DNA of 64,000 nt from Parasponia andersonii (lineage: Eukaryota; Streptophyta; Magnoliopsida; Rosales; Cannabaceae), in assembly GCA_002914805.1 (NCBI GenBank), contig JXTB01000470.1, positions 213,038 through 277,037 of the forward strand. Direction: 5' to 3'. Shown here piece by piece: positions 23,762-35,772 of this stretch. Below the pieces are notes generated by a model, which saw nothing but the letters and a program-made list of their open reading frames with translations, was not told where the DNA came from and did not search any database. How positions within the stretch are numbered: position 1 is the stretch's first letter; every line of letters begins with the position of its first letter. The translations under genes and the position numbers were made by a program.

Positions 23762-23956
23762 ATATACCTCAAATTTCCCATATTAGGATGCATATTTCTC
23801 CTAATTTCTCATTTATATCACTAGATTTATTATTAGTAATATATTTATGTAAAATTAATTTATCTTAAATTAATCTTGAGAAATACAAAAAAGGTACTAA
23901 TTAAAAATTTATTAATTTTGAAATTGATTATAAGAATAATGACATAAAAATGCTCT

Positions 23957-26156
23957 TGTAAAAACCCAGATTTTGAGAGGGTAATTTAGACAATTTACCA
24001 ATTTTCCAAATAAAATACTGGGGGGATTAATTTGCAAAAGTTTTGTGTAGAAGGACCAAATTATAATTTTTGGGGACTAGATTGATAGAGATTTGAAATT
24101 TGGGGACTTATGTGTAATTTTTAAAAAATTGCACAACCCTATAAGATAGGGCCACGTGCCTTGTCCTTTTCTTTTCTCTCTCTCTCTCTCTCTTTCTTTC
24201 TCTCTCTCTCTATCTCTCTCTCTACGTTTCTCGGCCGGAAGAAGCAGGGGCCGCTGTAGGAGCCGCTCCGGCCGTCGTCCACCCGCGCCACCGACTGGCA
24301 TCGACTCGCCAGACCGCGCCAAAGCTCTGCCGCCCCTAGCCAGCTGCCACCGTCGCCTGCAATGCCAGAAATCCTCGAAGTACCCTTTCAGTTATTTTCG
24401 TCACTGGCGACGATTCTTGTCACCATTCGACCTCCAACTGGTCTCGTTGGATTCGTCTCGTCTCAAGGATCATTAAGGTATATATATCTCAACTCCATTT
24501 TTCTCGGATTGAAAGTTGCCATTTTTGGATATGGATATTTTGAGTTTAAGTTTGACTTTTTGATCCGGCCATTGGATTGAGTTTCTATTGTTATTTTTGG
24601 AATGTACTCGGAAAATAGAAAAGTTTGATATATATATATTGCCTATGTTTAGTGATTAGCACGGAAATCGAGATCGAACGGTCGAGATTTATCTCATTTT
24701 GTGTGCCACTAGCCCGGTATGGGCCTGGACCTGAATTGGACAAGTTATATATCCAACCTAGCTATTTTGGGTGCTAGGAATTTAGCGAAGAGATCCGTTT
24801 ATGGAATTGAAGCTCCGGTAAGAAGTTGGTTTCTTACAAGAGGACGATCGATGGCTTGGAATTAGTTCCCGATCCTCCTGACGATCGTCAATGATACCTT
24901 GAGGATTCAATAGTGTGGTATTGCTATTCGAGCGAGGTAAGTACTCAATTACCTCTGTTTTATATCGTTTTTGAATAAAACTTATTTTCTGCAAAATATG
25001 AGAACAAATGTAATTTTTGGTTTCTAGATTATCTGTGATGGGAATTGGTTGTATGAGATATATACTGTATTACTTTGAGAATTTTCTGAGTATAGGTTAT
25101 TTTGGGTATATTAAAAATAGGGCCGTTATGCTGCCCGTTTTTCTATAAAAATCTAGTATGCTGATTTTACTGAAAAAGCAGAGCATGATTATTTTCACAC
25201 TTCAGTTCTGTATTGCACGTATCAGAGGATCATACATGAGCATCGTATTAGCAACGTGGGTTTACAATGTGGCATTGCGTGTCCCACCGTCGGTGAAAGT
25301 CTGTAAACTTGTACGGGATTTTGTTACTTCTGATTACCTCCCCATTTGGCAGGTGTAGGCAATTCGGTTGCCTCTCCAGGTTTGGTAGGCAACACACGGG
25401 TGTCCTCTCTGAGTATGGGCTTAGGTATCAGGCAGACTGTTAGGCATACTTAGTGCCATCATCCTGGATTTCCACAGCTGAGATGATGAGAGCTTATGGG
25501 TATGGGTTGATTTGTGTCATGTGCATATGGATTGAATAGTTTTGATTACACTGCTTTTTATATATATATATATATGGATTTCCAGTTTGGATTGTATATA
25601 TATGTATATTTTAGACTAAACTAACCATGCAGGAATTCCCCATCACTAAAATGTTTTCGATCGAGGTAATTGTTTTTCCTACTGGGCATTTTATGCTCAC
25701 CCCCCTACCTTCTTCCTCAGGTAGTGTCCAGTGCGATCTTAGTGATCAAGAGGAGTAAGAGGTCATCTTGATTGCAGTTCGTCTCTTGGTAATGCTAGAA
25801 GTTTGTCATCCTGGTATTTGGATTGTTTCGGTCTTGTATTAGCATTGAACCAAGATTACTGCTTTCTATTTTGTCTGCGAACTTATGTATGCCATTCTGG
25901 TATTTGACTTTTGTTGTGGATGATGGTGATGCTTGGACTTTTATGTGACTTCATGATTTTTAATTATTATTCAGTCTATGTTTAATGGTGTATACGAACT
26001 GTGAGAGTAGTTCACAGGATGGAATTCCAATTATTTTATTTAGATGGACTATTTTTATAAAAACTAGAACTTTTGACACTTTTCAAATAAATCAAGGAAT
26101 TTCTCACCTATGTGAAATTCCACTTCTGCCACTGGTCCGGGTTTTGGGTCGTGACA
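23957..26156 (+). repeat. Tekay/Del-like 5' LTR
   Basis: 2,200 bp, TGTAAAAACC to GTCGTGACA. Contains a (TC)n tract at about 24174-24226 followed by GC-rich DNA (24230-24380), with (TA)n at 25557-25577. The primer site TGGTATCAGGGCT follows at about 26165. Open frames in this LTR come from the microsatellite and GC-rich part and are not genes. Confidence 0.9.
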
Positions 26157-26162
26157 GAAATT

Positions 26163-26180
26163 TTTGGTATCAGGGCTTTG
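26163..26180 (+). other. primer-binding site, initiator-Met type
   Basis: TTTGGTATCAGGGCTTTG lies a few bases after the 5' LTR and resembles the TGGTATCAGAGC site complementary to initiator-Met tRNA used by most plant gypsy and copia elements. Confidence 0.8.
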
Positions 26181-26290
26181 AGTTTAACAGCTCGGACGTA
26201 TCACCATTTAACTTGATTGAAGTTGTTTTTATGACAAGCATGCATCATTATTTTGCAAGCAGTTTGGCATATTGTTTCAGGCTTGTAGTG

Positions 26291-27440
26291 ATGCCTCCTA
26301 GAAGAGTTTTGAGGCACCAGCCGGGTGTCGAACCTCCTCCGGATTTCATTCATCAAATTGAGGCAATGCAACATGCATTTGTCCAGATGAGCAATCCAGA
26401 CTATCAGCCTCCAGCTCCGAGGGAACGTCAGTTGGATCAGGCTGATCATCTCTAGCGGTTCATATGTCTCTAGCCATGGCAGTTTGATGGTAGATCAGAA
26501 GCTCTCACGGCAATTTCTTAGTTGCATGAGATGGAGAGGCACTTTCGAGCCCTTGGTACTCCAGTTGAGTTTTGGGCTGTGTTTGCTACTACCTGTTTGA
26601 CGGGGAATACCATTCGTTGGTTGGAGATAGTGGAACGGATGCAAGATATAGTGGGTCTGACTTGGGAAGACTTTGAACGGATTTTGAAGGCCCAGTATGC
26701 CAATGAGGATCAACAGGATGAAACTGTGAACCGACTTGAGACTTTGATTCAAGATAACAGAACGGTGAATGAGTACCTGATAGAGTTTACTAAGTTGGCA
26801 AGTGTTGCTCTTGGACCTGGTACGAGTGAGAAGTACCGAGTTGCCAAGTTTAGGAGTCGTCTGAATCAAAACATTTTCAACAGGATTAGTACTCAGACCT
26901 TCGTACTCTTCCTGAGATTGCAGTGGCTGCCCAGCGGGCAGAGGCCATTAAAGAAGGATTGGATTCCAGGAGGAACCAACGGAGAGATAATGACAGGAAA
27001 GCCACTAGAAGGAACCAAGGGCAGTGGTCAGCCCAGGGTACTCCGAACAGTGGTTCTTCAAGGGGTGGCAGCGGCAGTCTATATGGAGGATGTTTTGTTT
27101 GTGGCTAGCCGGGTCATCGGAAGAAGGAGTGTCCCAACCGTCGCAGAAATCTCTTCTTTCTCAGGGAGGACCACAGAGGAGCCAGTCCGATTCTGTTTCT
27201 TATTAGAACACTTAAGCAAGGCCGCAATAGTCACAGGGTGCCTCGCAAGCTTTTACTTCCCCTCAGCCTTATCAGTATTAGTACCACCCTCAGGGTTTTA
27301 CGCAGAACTTTCAGACTCCTCAGGCCTCAGGGAGTCATAGTGGCCGTAGATATGGCAGTAGTGGTCTAGGATCTAGCAGTAGCCGTCCTGGTCAGGGGAG
27401 AGGCAACAAGGGGAAAGGAAAGGTGACTGGCCAAGCCTAT
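26291..27440 (+). pseudogene. gag region of the Tekay/Del-like fossil
   Basis: A gag-like start (MPPRRVLRHQPG) is followed by the conserved capsid block around 26525-26905 (RWLEIVERMQD, LTWEDFERILKAQY, VNEYLIEFTKLA). A CCHC-type zinc knuckle (CFVCG..GHRKKEC) is visible around 27093-27135. In intact relatives this protein packages element RNA. This copy is broken. Confidence 0.8.
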
Positions 27441-27444
27441 GCTT

Positions 27445-27930
27445 TTACTGGGGCAGACGACACTCAGAATCATACCAGCCGAGGTGTTGTTGACGGTATG
27501 ATCATTCTTTTACACTCTTGGGCACATGTTTTGTTTGATACTGGTGCATCCCATTCATTCATATCCTTATTGTTTGCTCAACTATTGGAGTTGGAATTTT
27601 CTGATTTTGGATTATGTATTGACATTGGGTACACCTTTGGGAGATAGCCGATGTGTCTATTGTGTGTAAGTCTTATCGGGTTGTGGTTGGTGATAGGAAG
27701 CTTCTTGCTAATTTGATTGTGTTGCCGATGGGACAGTACGACGTAATATTCGGTATGGATTAGTTGTCGAAATATCGAGCAGTTGTGGACTGTCGTACGA
27801 AGCGGATGACTCTTTTTCCTAGTGATGGATACCCTATTGTCTATCAGGCTAGGATGAGTCCGTTGAAGCCTAGTCTTGTTCTGAAAGCGTGCATGGGTGG
27901 AAGAAAGAAACTTGAGTGTTATGGGAACTA
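27445..27930 (+). pseudogene. aspartic protease region of the Tekay/Del-like fossil
   Basis: The active-site block VLFDTGASHSFIS is at about 27529-27567, followed by the flap-side sequence typical of gypsy proteases. The role in intact relatives is cleavage of the gag-pol polyprotein. Confidence 0.75.
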
Positions 27931-27949
27931 ATTTGCCATAGATGGTGAG

Positions 27950-29335
27950 GTGAGGACAAACGATCATGACCCATGGATTCCGGTGGTGTGTAAGTATTCA
28001 GAGGTGTTTTCTGAAGACTTACTGGGGTTACCACCAGACAGGGAGATCGAGTTCTGTATTGAACTAGTTCCTAGAGCTCAGCCAGTTTCTATTCTAGCCT
28101 ATCGCATGGCACCTGCTGAGATGGAAGAATTAAGAGAACAGTTAGACGATTTGCTTTCTAAGGGCTTTATTCGTAGTAACACTTCTCCTTGGGGTGCTTC
28201 CGTTTTGTTTGCGAAGAAAGCTGATGGTTCGTTGAGACTTTGTGTGGATTACTGGAAGTTGAACCAGTTGACAATGAAGAACAAATATCCTTTGCCAAGG
28301 ATAGATGAGTTGTTTGATCCACTCGGTGGTTCAAGATTCTTCTCTAAGATCGATTTGAGATCCAGTTATCATCAGTTGAAGATAAGAGAGGATGATATAC
28401 CTAAGATAGCATTCAGAATTCGATAAGGTCACTTTGAGTTTCTGGTGATGCCATTTGGTTTGATGAATGCTCCTGTAGCATTTATGGATCTCATGAATCG
28501 GATTTTTAGGCATTTTTGTATCGTTTTGTGGTTGTGTTCATCGATGACATCCTGGTGTATTCCAAGACTCGAGAAGAGCATGCCGAACATCTGGGGATAG
28601 TACTCAAGACCCTGAGAGATCATCAGTTGTATGCCAAAAAATCGAAGGGTGACTTTTGGATGTCAGAAGTGAAGTGCTTGGGTCATGTGATTTCTTACGG
28701 AGGTATTTCAATCGATTCCGCTAAGATCGAAGTTGTTCTAGAATGGGAAAGACCGAGAAATGTGACAGAAGTACGTAGTTGCCTTGGATTGGCAGGCTAC
28801 TACCGTCGTTTTATGTAAGATTTCTCGAGAATCACTTTGCCTTTGACGAAGTTGACCAGGAAGGATGTTAAGTTTGTTTGGGATCACGAAAGTGAAGAAG
28901 CTTTTGTCAGGTTAAAGCAGAGTTTAACCACTACACCTGTTCTTACTGTTTCTGACAGTAACAAGCTTTATGTGTTGTATACCGATGCTTTAAAGACAGG
29001 TTTAGGATGTGTCTTGATGTAGAATGGTCGAGTTGTGGCTTATGCTTCTCGTCAATTAAAGCCACATAAGAGGAACTATCCCACCCATGATCTGGAGCTT
29101 GTAGCACTGATCTTTGCCTTGAAGATTTGACGATGTTACTTATATGGTGTGAAGTTCGACATATTCTCCGATCATAAGAGTTTGAAGTATCTCTTTACTC
29201 AGAAGGATCTGAACTTGAGACAGCAAAGATGGGTTGAGTATATGGAGGATTATGACTTTGACCTACAGTATCATCCTGGTAAAGCCAATGTTGTAGCTGA
29301 TGCACTGAGTAGCAAGCCTCATGGTGCACTAGCTG
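27950..29335 (+). pseudogene. RT and RNase H region of the Tekay/Del-like fossil
   Basis: RT motifs in order: [42 protein letters not shown], the catalytic [10 protein letters not shown] (about 28538-28567) and [12 protein letters not shown]. RNase H follows with YVLYTDALKTGLGCVLM near 28970-29020, [14 protein letters not shown] near 29152-29193 and NVVADALS near 29287. Confidence 0.85.
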
Positions 29336-29479
29336 CACTAGTGTTTAAAGACTGGAAGAACTCAGTTGCGATTGGTGATTACAACTTGCAGTACTTCGAG
29401 AATGAAGGGGTTGTTTGCCTGAGCAACATTGTGATTTCACCATCTCTTCTCCAGACTATCCAGCAGAGTTAGTGGCAAG

Positions 29480-30895
29480 ACAGGGAGTTGAGGACAATCT
29501 GGAACCAGCTTCAAAATGGTGAGCAGTTAGATAGTTGGAGCACTAACAGAGAAGGGTTTTTGCTTTTTAGTAGGAAATTGGCTATAGTTGATGACTCTAA
29601 TCTTCGAGAAACCATTCTAACTGAGGCTCACAAATCAAGGTTCGTAGTACATCTGGGTCGTACCAAGACGTACCGGGACTTGAAGCGGCAGTATTGGTGG
29701 AAAGGGATGAAGAATTATGTAGCTACTTTTATGGCTAAGTGTTTGACTTGTCAGCGAGTCAAGGCTGAACACTAGAGGCCAGCTAGATTACTTCAGGCGT
29801 TGCCAATTCCAGAATGGAAGTGGGACAAGATCACCATGGACTTCATGACTCGTTTGCCGAAGACCTTGAGGAAGAATGATGCGGTTTGGGTGGTAGTCAA
29901 TCGGTTGACAAAGAGTGCTCACTTTATACCGATCCGGATGGACTACTCTCTTACTAAGCTCAGTAGACTGTATATGGAGAACATTATATACTTGCATGGT
30001 GTGCCTTCAAGCATAGTATCTGACAGAGATCCAAGGTTCACTTCTAAGTTTTGGAGAGCCTTGCAGAAAGCATTGGGTATATAGTTGGATATCAGTACGG
30101 CTTACCATCCTGAATCAGATGGTCAGTCTGAAAGGACCATTCAGATTTTCGAGGATATGCTACGTTGTTGCATACTGGACTTTGGTGGGAATTGGGATGA
30201 TCATCTTCCTTTGGTGGAATTTGCTTATAATAACAGTTATCAGACTAGTGTGGGTGTGGCTTCATATGAAGTATTGTATGGAAGGCCGTGTAGATCGCCT
30301 TTGTGTTGGGCGAAGCCTGAAGAGCATGTTACTCTTGGACCTGAGTTGATTGAAGAGACTACTGAGAAGATCAGGGGTATCCAAGAGAGACTCAAAGAGA
30401 TTCAGAGTCGCCAGAAGAGTTATGCTGACCCGAAGAGGCGTGAGGTAGATTTCGATAATGGTGATTCCGTATTCTTGAAAGTGACTCCAAGGCGAGGTGT
30501 GACAAGATTTGGGGTTAAGGGTAAGCTTGCTCCAAGGTATATTGGTCCCTTTGAGATTACTTAGAGAATTAGACTAGTGGCATATCGCTTGAACCTGCCT
30601 GCACAGTTGGATCATGTGCATAATGTGTTTCACATGTCAATGTTGAAGAAGTACACACCAGACCCATCTCATGTTGTTCAGTACATGTATGTATCGATCC
30701 AAGAAGATGTGTCCTATGAAGAGTAGCCTGTTCGTTTGTTAGCTAGAGAGTTGAAGGTGCTTCGCAACAGAGAGATTCCACTTGTCAAGGTGCTTTGGGA
30801 ATATCACAAGGAAGGCGAGGCTACTTGGGAACTCGAGACAGAGATGTAGGAGAAGTACCCTCATTTATTTGACTTTCAGTCAGAAGTTGTATTGT
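29480..30895 (+). pseudogene. integrase and chromodomain-like end of the Tekay/Del-like fossil
   Basis: The HHCC zinc module spans about 29625-29775 (HKSRFVVHLGRTKTYRDL, CLTCQRVKAEH). The DDE core has TMDFMTRLPK, SIVSDRDPRFTSKFW and [17 protein letters not shown]-like segment ([12 protein letters not shown]) ends near 30560. The last stretch (about 30730-30895) carries KVLWEYHKEGEATWELE, a chromodomain-type signature of this clade that in intact relatives guides insertion to heterochromatin. Confidence 0.85.
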
Positions 30896-30954
30896 GATGT
30901 AAACCTTGACTTGTACTTTGAATTTCAGGACGAAATTCTTTTAAGGAGGGGAGA

Positions 30955-31206
30955 ATGTAAAAACTCGGATTTTGGGAGGATAATTTGAACAATTTATCAA
31001 TTTTCTGGATAAAATATTGGGGAGATTAATTTGCATAAGTTTTGTGCAGAGGGACTTAATTATAATTTTTGGAGGACTAGATTGATAGAGATTTGAAATT
31101 TGGGGACTTATATGTAATTTTTAAAAAATTGCATAGCCCAATAAGATAGGGCCATGTTCCCTGTCCTTTTCTTTTCTTTCTCTTTCTCTTCTCTCTCTTC
31201 TCCCCC

Positions 31207-31253
<47 letters not shown>

Positions 31254-33182
31254 CTCTCTCTGCATTTCTCGGCCGGAAGAAACAGGGGCCACCGCAGGAG
31301 CCACTCCAGCCGTCGTCCGCCCGCGCCACTGACCAAGTCGACTTGCCAAACTGTACCGAAGCTCCGCCGCCCCTTGCCAGCCACTGCCGTCGCCTGCAAT
31401 GCCGGAAATCCTCCAAGTCGCCATTTTGGTTTTTTTCGTTCTCAGCGATGATTCCGGCCACCATTCGTCCTCCAACTGATCCCGTTGGATTCGTCTCGTC
31501 TCAAGGATCATCAAGATATATATATCTCAACCCCATTTTGCCCGGATTGAAAGTTGTTATTTTTGGATATTTTGAGTTTAAGTTTGACTTTTTGATCCAG
31601 CCGTTGGATTGAGTTTCTGTTGTCATTTTTGGAATGTAATCAGAAAATAGAGAAGTTTGATATATATATTGCCTATGTTTGGTGATCAGCACAGAAATCG
31701 AGATCGGACGATCGAGATTTGCCTCATTTTACGTTCCACTGGCCCGGTGTGGGCCTAGACCCGAATTGAACAAGTTATATGTCTAACCTAGCTATTTTGG
31801 GTGCTAGGAATTCAGCGAAGAGGTCTGTTTATGGAATTGAAGCTCCGGTGAGAAGCTGATTTCTCATAAGAGGACGATCGAGGGCTTGGAATTAATTTCC
31901 GGCCCTCCAGACGATTGTCAACGATACCTTGAGGATTCAATAGCGTGGTATTGCCATTCGAATGAGATCGGGACTCAATTACCTTTGTTTTATATCATTT
32001 TTAAGTAAAACTTATTTTCTGCAACATATGGGAACAAATGTGATTTTTGGTTTCTCGAATATTTGTGATGGGAATTGATTGTATGAGATATATACTGTAT
32101 TGCTCTGAGAATTTTTTGAGTGCAGGTTATTTTGTGTATATTACAAATAGGGTCGTTATGCTGCCCATTTTTCTATAAAAACCTAGTATGCTGATTTTAC
32201 TGAAAAACCAGAGTACAATTATTTTCACACTTCAGTTCTATATTGCACGTGTCATAGGATCATACATGAGCACCGTGTTAGCATCATGAGTTTACACTGT
32301 GGCGCTGCGTGCCCCACCATCGGTGAAAGTCTATAAACTCGCGCAGGTTTTTGTTACTTTTGATTACCTCCCCATTTGGCAGGTGTAGGCAATTCGGTTG
32401 CCTCTCCAGATTTGGTAGGCGACATACGGGTGTCCCCTTCGGATATGGGCTTAGGTATCAGGCAGACTGTTAGGTATACTTAGTGCCATCATCCTAGGTT
32501 TCCACAGATGAGAGAATGAGAGCTCATGGGTATGGGTTGATTTATGTCATGTGCATATGGATTGAATAGTTTTGATTTCACTATTGTTTATATATATATG
32601 GATTTCCGGTTTGGATTATATATATATATGTATGTTTTGGACTAAACTAACTATGCAGGAATTCCCCATCACTAAAATATTTTCGATCGAGGTAATTGTT
32701 TTTCCTACTGGGCATTTTATGCTCACCCCCCTACCTTCTTCCTCAGGTGGTGTCCAGTGCGATCTCGGTGATCAAGAGGAGTAAGAGGTCATCTTGATTG
32801 CAGTTTGTCTCTTAGTAATACTAGAAGTTTGTTGTCTTGGTATTTAGGTTGTTTGGGTCTTGTATTAGCATTGAACTAAGATTACTGCTTTCTATTTTGT
32901 CTGCGAACTTATGTATGCTATTCTGGTATTTGACTTTTGTTGTGGATGATGGTGATGCTTGGACTTTTATGTGACTTCGTGATTTTTAATTATTATTCAG
33001 TCTATGTTTAATAGTGTATACGAACTGTAAGAGTGGTTCACAGGATGGAATTCCGATTATTTTATTTAAATGGACTGTTTTTAGAAAAACTAGAACTTTT
33101 GACACTTTTCAAATAAATCAAGGAATTTCCCACTTATGTGAAATTCCCCTTCTGCCACTGGCCCGGGTTTTAGGTCGTGACA
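30955..33182 (+). repeat. Tekay/Del-like 3' LTR
   Basis: 2,228 bp, preceded by a purine tract (TTTTAAGGAGGGGAGAA, ending 30954) and ending GTCGTGACA. It aligns with the 5' LTR throughout. A (TC)n tract is at about 31205-31262 and (TA)n near 32590-32630. Confidence 0.9.
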
Positions 33183-33187
33183 GCTCT

Positions 33188-33957
33188 GACTTTTAACTAT
33201 TCTGCAAAAAATGCCTAGCTTTGAATTTTTACAAAATAATACCTTTACTTCTAATTTTTTGCAAAATAATACTATAACTTTTGAATTTATGCAAAATAAT
33301 TGACTTTTTAATTATCAATCATCTCTGGTAAAAAAAAAAATGAACCAATATTCTTAATTTTTTTTTTCGGTTGTACATATCTTCATGTATTATAATGGGT
33401 GGAAATCTTAAATTGTCTATAATGGTAATTTAATTTCAAGATAAATTTTACAAAAAAATTGATATTTGGAGGGCTATATTGACGTCCTCACTTAATATTT
33501 TAGTACCCCGTATTTTAATCAAAAGTCTAAAGAGGACAAATGAAGAATAAATGAGTAAAATGATAAATTAGAATCATTTGTACTCCCGTTATCCCCTTAT
33601 ATAGATCATAGCTTAATTTTTACACCAATCCGTTTCCATCGTCTCTAGATTTCTCCTTCCAATTATGGGTCATCTCTAAAACCATCTCCCCTGCTTCATC
33701 TCTATATCTTCCTTTGTCTCACATTTCTTTTTCTTATTTACTCATCTTTCTAGCTTCCACCTTGACCTCACTTTGGCTATTTTTGGTTTTCGTTTGTTTT
33801 TTTCCGCCTGATTTTCAGAAGGTTTAGTAATTCTATACAAACACAACAGGTTGTTAAACTGAAAATGAGAGCTATATAGAAATAGATTAAAAGAGTGAGC
33901 ATAGAGAACGAAAAAGGATCGAAAAAAAATCAAAAAATTATGTTTAATTGTATTCAG
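33188..33957. other. intergenic DNA right of the Tekay/Del-like element
   Basis: Begins with three near-repeats of TGCAAAATAATACC-type words (33205-33300), also seen once near 41380. 33600-33740 is CT-rich and leader-like. No gene is supported. Confidence 0.4.
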
Positions 33958-34038
33958 CTTTGGACAGCTTTGAGTGGGATGCTTGGAGTTCAGAGCCAGT
34001 TACGCCAAAGAGGATTCACAAAGCAGATCAAGGATTAG
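33958..34038 (+). pseudogene. possible orphan terminal exon of an unrecognised host gene
   Basis: An acceptor-like TTGTATTCAG precedes a 26-codon open stretch (LWTALSGMLGVQ, then SQLRQRGFTKQIKD) ending in TAG. A 3'-UTR-like region follows (TTGTGTAATCTTGTATC, then a stem-like AAACTTTGTTTATAAAG near 34146). Composition is less A+T rich than its surroundings. No upstream exon was found, so this may be a captured or leftover gene fragment. The overlapping frame from about 33960 is also open, which weakens the call. Confidence 0.25.
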
Positions 34039-35059
34039 AAGGGAGTTTTAGATCTTTGATTGAGTTGTTCTTTGTGTAATCTTGTATCTCTTTGACTGGA
34101 ATGGTTATCCTTATAGTAGCCGGACTCTTTATCCTGTGGATATAAACTTTGTTTATAAAGCTGAATCACGATACATTATGTAGTGTTTGCCTCTTTTTAG
34201 TTGCTTGCTTACTTAGTAAATTGGAATTGATTTAGCCAATTGAGGCTAGTTCTATCTGTCCAAGATTAAAAAAATACGTGCGTGAGATTTAGGGAAAGAT
34301 TATGAGTTTAAATCTTGATAAAGATTAGTGTGTGAATTTTTTTTTTTATCTTTATAATAAACTGTGGTTATTAGTTAAATTTTATTAAAAAAAATATTAA
34401 AATTGATTTGATCCTCTCGAGATCTGGTAATCATAAAAAAAACGGAATCTACCGGTCGTTAGAAAAGGATTTCAAGCTAACCCACTACACTTATATAATA
34501 TGCAAACGATAATAAGTATTGTTAGTTGTTACCAATCCGTGGAAAAACTTGGCCAAATAGGGTTCGGAAAGCTATGATTCTTTGTATAAATCCTTGCCTT
34601 TCGAATATTCTCTCAGTTCACCTTCAAATAAAAAAAAAAAAAAATAATCTCTGAGTTCAAAATCTTTAAATCTTTAAGTTTGGTGTTTGGTTATTAAAAA
34701 TAATAGTATACTCCCACAAAAATGGAGTATTGAAGGATTTCCAGATTCTCTCAAAAAAAGAAAAAAAGAAAAAAAAAGGGGGTTTCCTAGATAATTTTGA
34801 GAACTCAAGAATAGAATAACGAAGTTCAACTTAAAAAGCAAAAATCATGAAATGGTTAGTAAACAAGAGATACTATATTTATGAAATCAATTGTTATGTA
34901 TCGAACTTTTATTTTTGGAAGGTTGTAAAATAAAATTTTAAATTTTAATTATAATTTTTATTGTGACATTCATTTTTTTAATTACAAAACTTCTTTCAAT
35001 AAAAAACAAATATGGATACATGTAAAATCATCTTTTATTAAACGAGAATATACTTCCTA
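34039..35059. other. intergenic A+T-rich DNA
   Basis: Homopolymer tracts and no coding frame. A GATTATGAGTTTAAATCTTG word near 34297 resembles a weak SINE B box, but no A box is at the right distance. Confidence 0.35.
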
Positions 35060-35515
35060 TTTGAGATTGTTTTTAGACGCCAATTTATCTTTTAAAAACA
35101 GTTAGAGAACAAAAAGGAGGAAGATGCATTTGGTAAGTTATTGGTTTTGGTGACCAGATTTTAAAAATTATTACGTAACTATTATTTAAAATACACTTTT
35201 GAGAAAATAGAGAATGGATTAAACCTTATTCTATTGCTATAATATAAATTGTCTAAAATATCATTTTATAATAACAAAATTTATAAATTACCAAAAACTT
35301 AGATAATGTTTTTGAATAATACAACATTTTTGTAAATTAAATTCACCAAATGCTTATATTTTTTTTCTAATAGTTCTTTTTTACTCGTAGCACATCTCAA
35401 CATGGCTGCAATTGTTATGGTACAACTACAATACGGCGACAATATACATACTATATAACATAATAATATTCGGCTATAATATACATACTATATAACATAA
35501 TAATATCAATCTGAC
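35060..35515. repeat. degenerate non-autonomous DNA-transposon-like repeat, copy 2
   Basis: Parallels 21500-21885: TTATTGGTTTTGGTGACCAG, TATCATTTTATAATAAC, AATACAACATTTTTGTAAATTA, then GCTGCAATTGTTATGGTACAA and ATATCAATCTGACCCTAA at the right end. The right end holds an internal duplication of ATACATACTATATAACATAA (35435-35505). Confidence 0.4.
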
Positions 35516-35519
35516 CCTA

Positions 35520-35772
35520 AAACTAGAATTTGAGAAGCGAAATAAGAATTACTTTTCATACTTTTCAAAATTTTGCCATAACACAAATTATCTAAAATAT
35601 TATTTTACAGCACATAAAATCTATAATTTACCAAATACTTGGACACTGGTTTTTAAATAACAAAATAGTTTAAAAAAATTAAATTTTGCCAAATGACTAT
35701 AGCCTTTTTCACACAATTATTTCTTATTCACACCAAAGCTACAGCAGAGCAGAATAATACCAATCTGGCTCG
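35520..35772. repeat. degenerate non-autonomous DNA-transposon-like repeat, copy 3 (partial)
   Basis: Directly follows copy 2 in the same orientation and repeats its right half: TATTATTTTACAGCAC, ACCAAATACTTGGACACTGG, AAAGCTACAGCAGAGCAG, ATACCAATCTGGCTC. Confidence 0.4.

Larger units (their letters stand above)
23957..33182 (+). mobile_element. Tekay/Del-like Ty3/gypsy element, structurally complete fossil
   Basis: A 9.2-kb element with two 2.2-kb LTRs, an initiator-Met-type primer site, gag, protease, RT, RNase H, integrase, a C-terminal chromodomain-like end, a purine tract and a perfect GCTCT target duplication (23952-23956, 33183-33187). Domain order and large LTRs fit the Tekay/Del chromovirus clade. 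Coding is broken in about ten places, so it is inactive. The two LTRs differ by roughly 5-10% by eye, mostly transitions, so the insertion is not recent, probably some millions of years old. Confidence 0.93.

Noticed and set aside
24077-24476. Open frames on both strands with Ser-Leu or Arg-Glu repeats
   Set aside because: They are translations of the (TC)n microsatellite and GC-rich part of the 5' LTR; the same appears at 31077-31612 in the 3' LTR.
33188-33310. Repeated GCAAAATAATAC words as a possible satellite
   Set aside because: Only three imperfect units at irregular spacing; insufficient to call an array.
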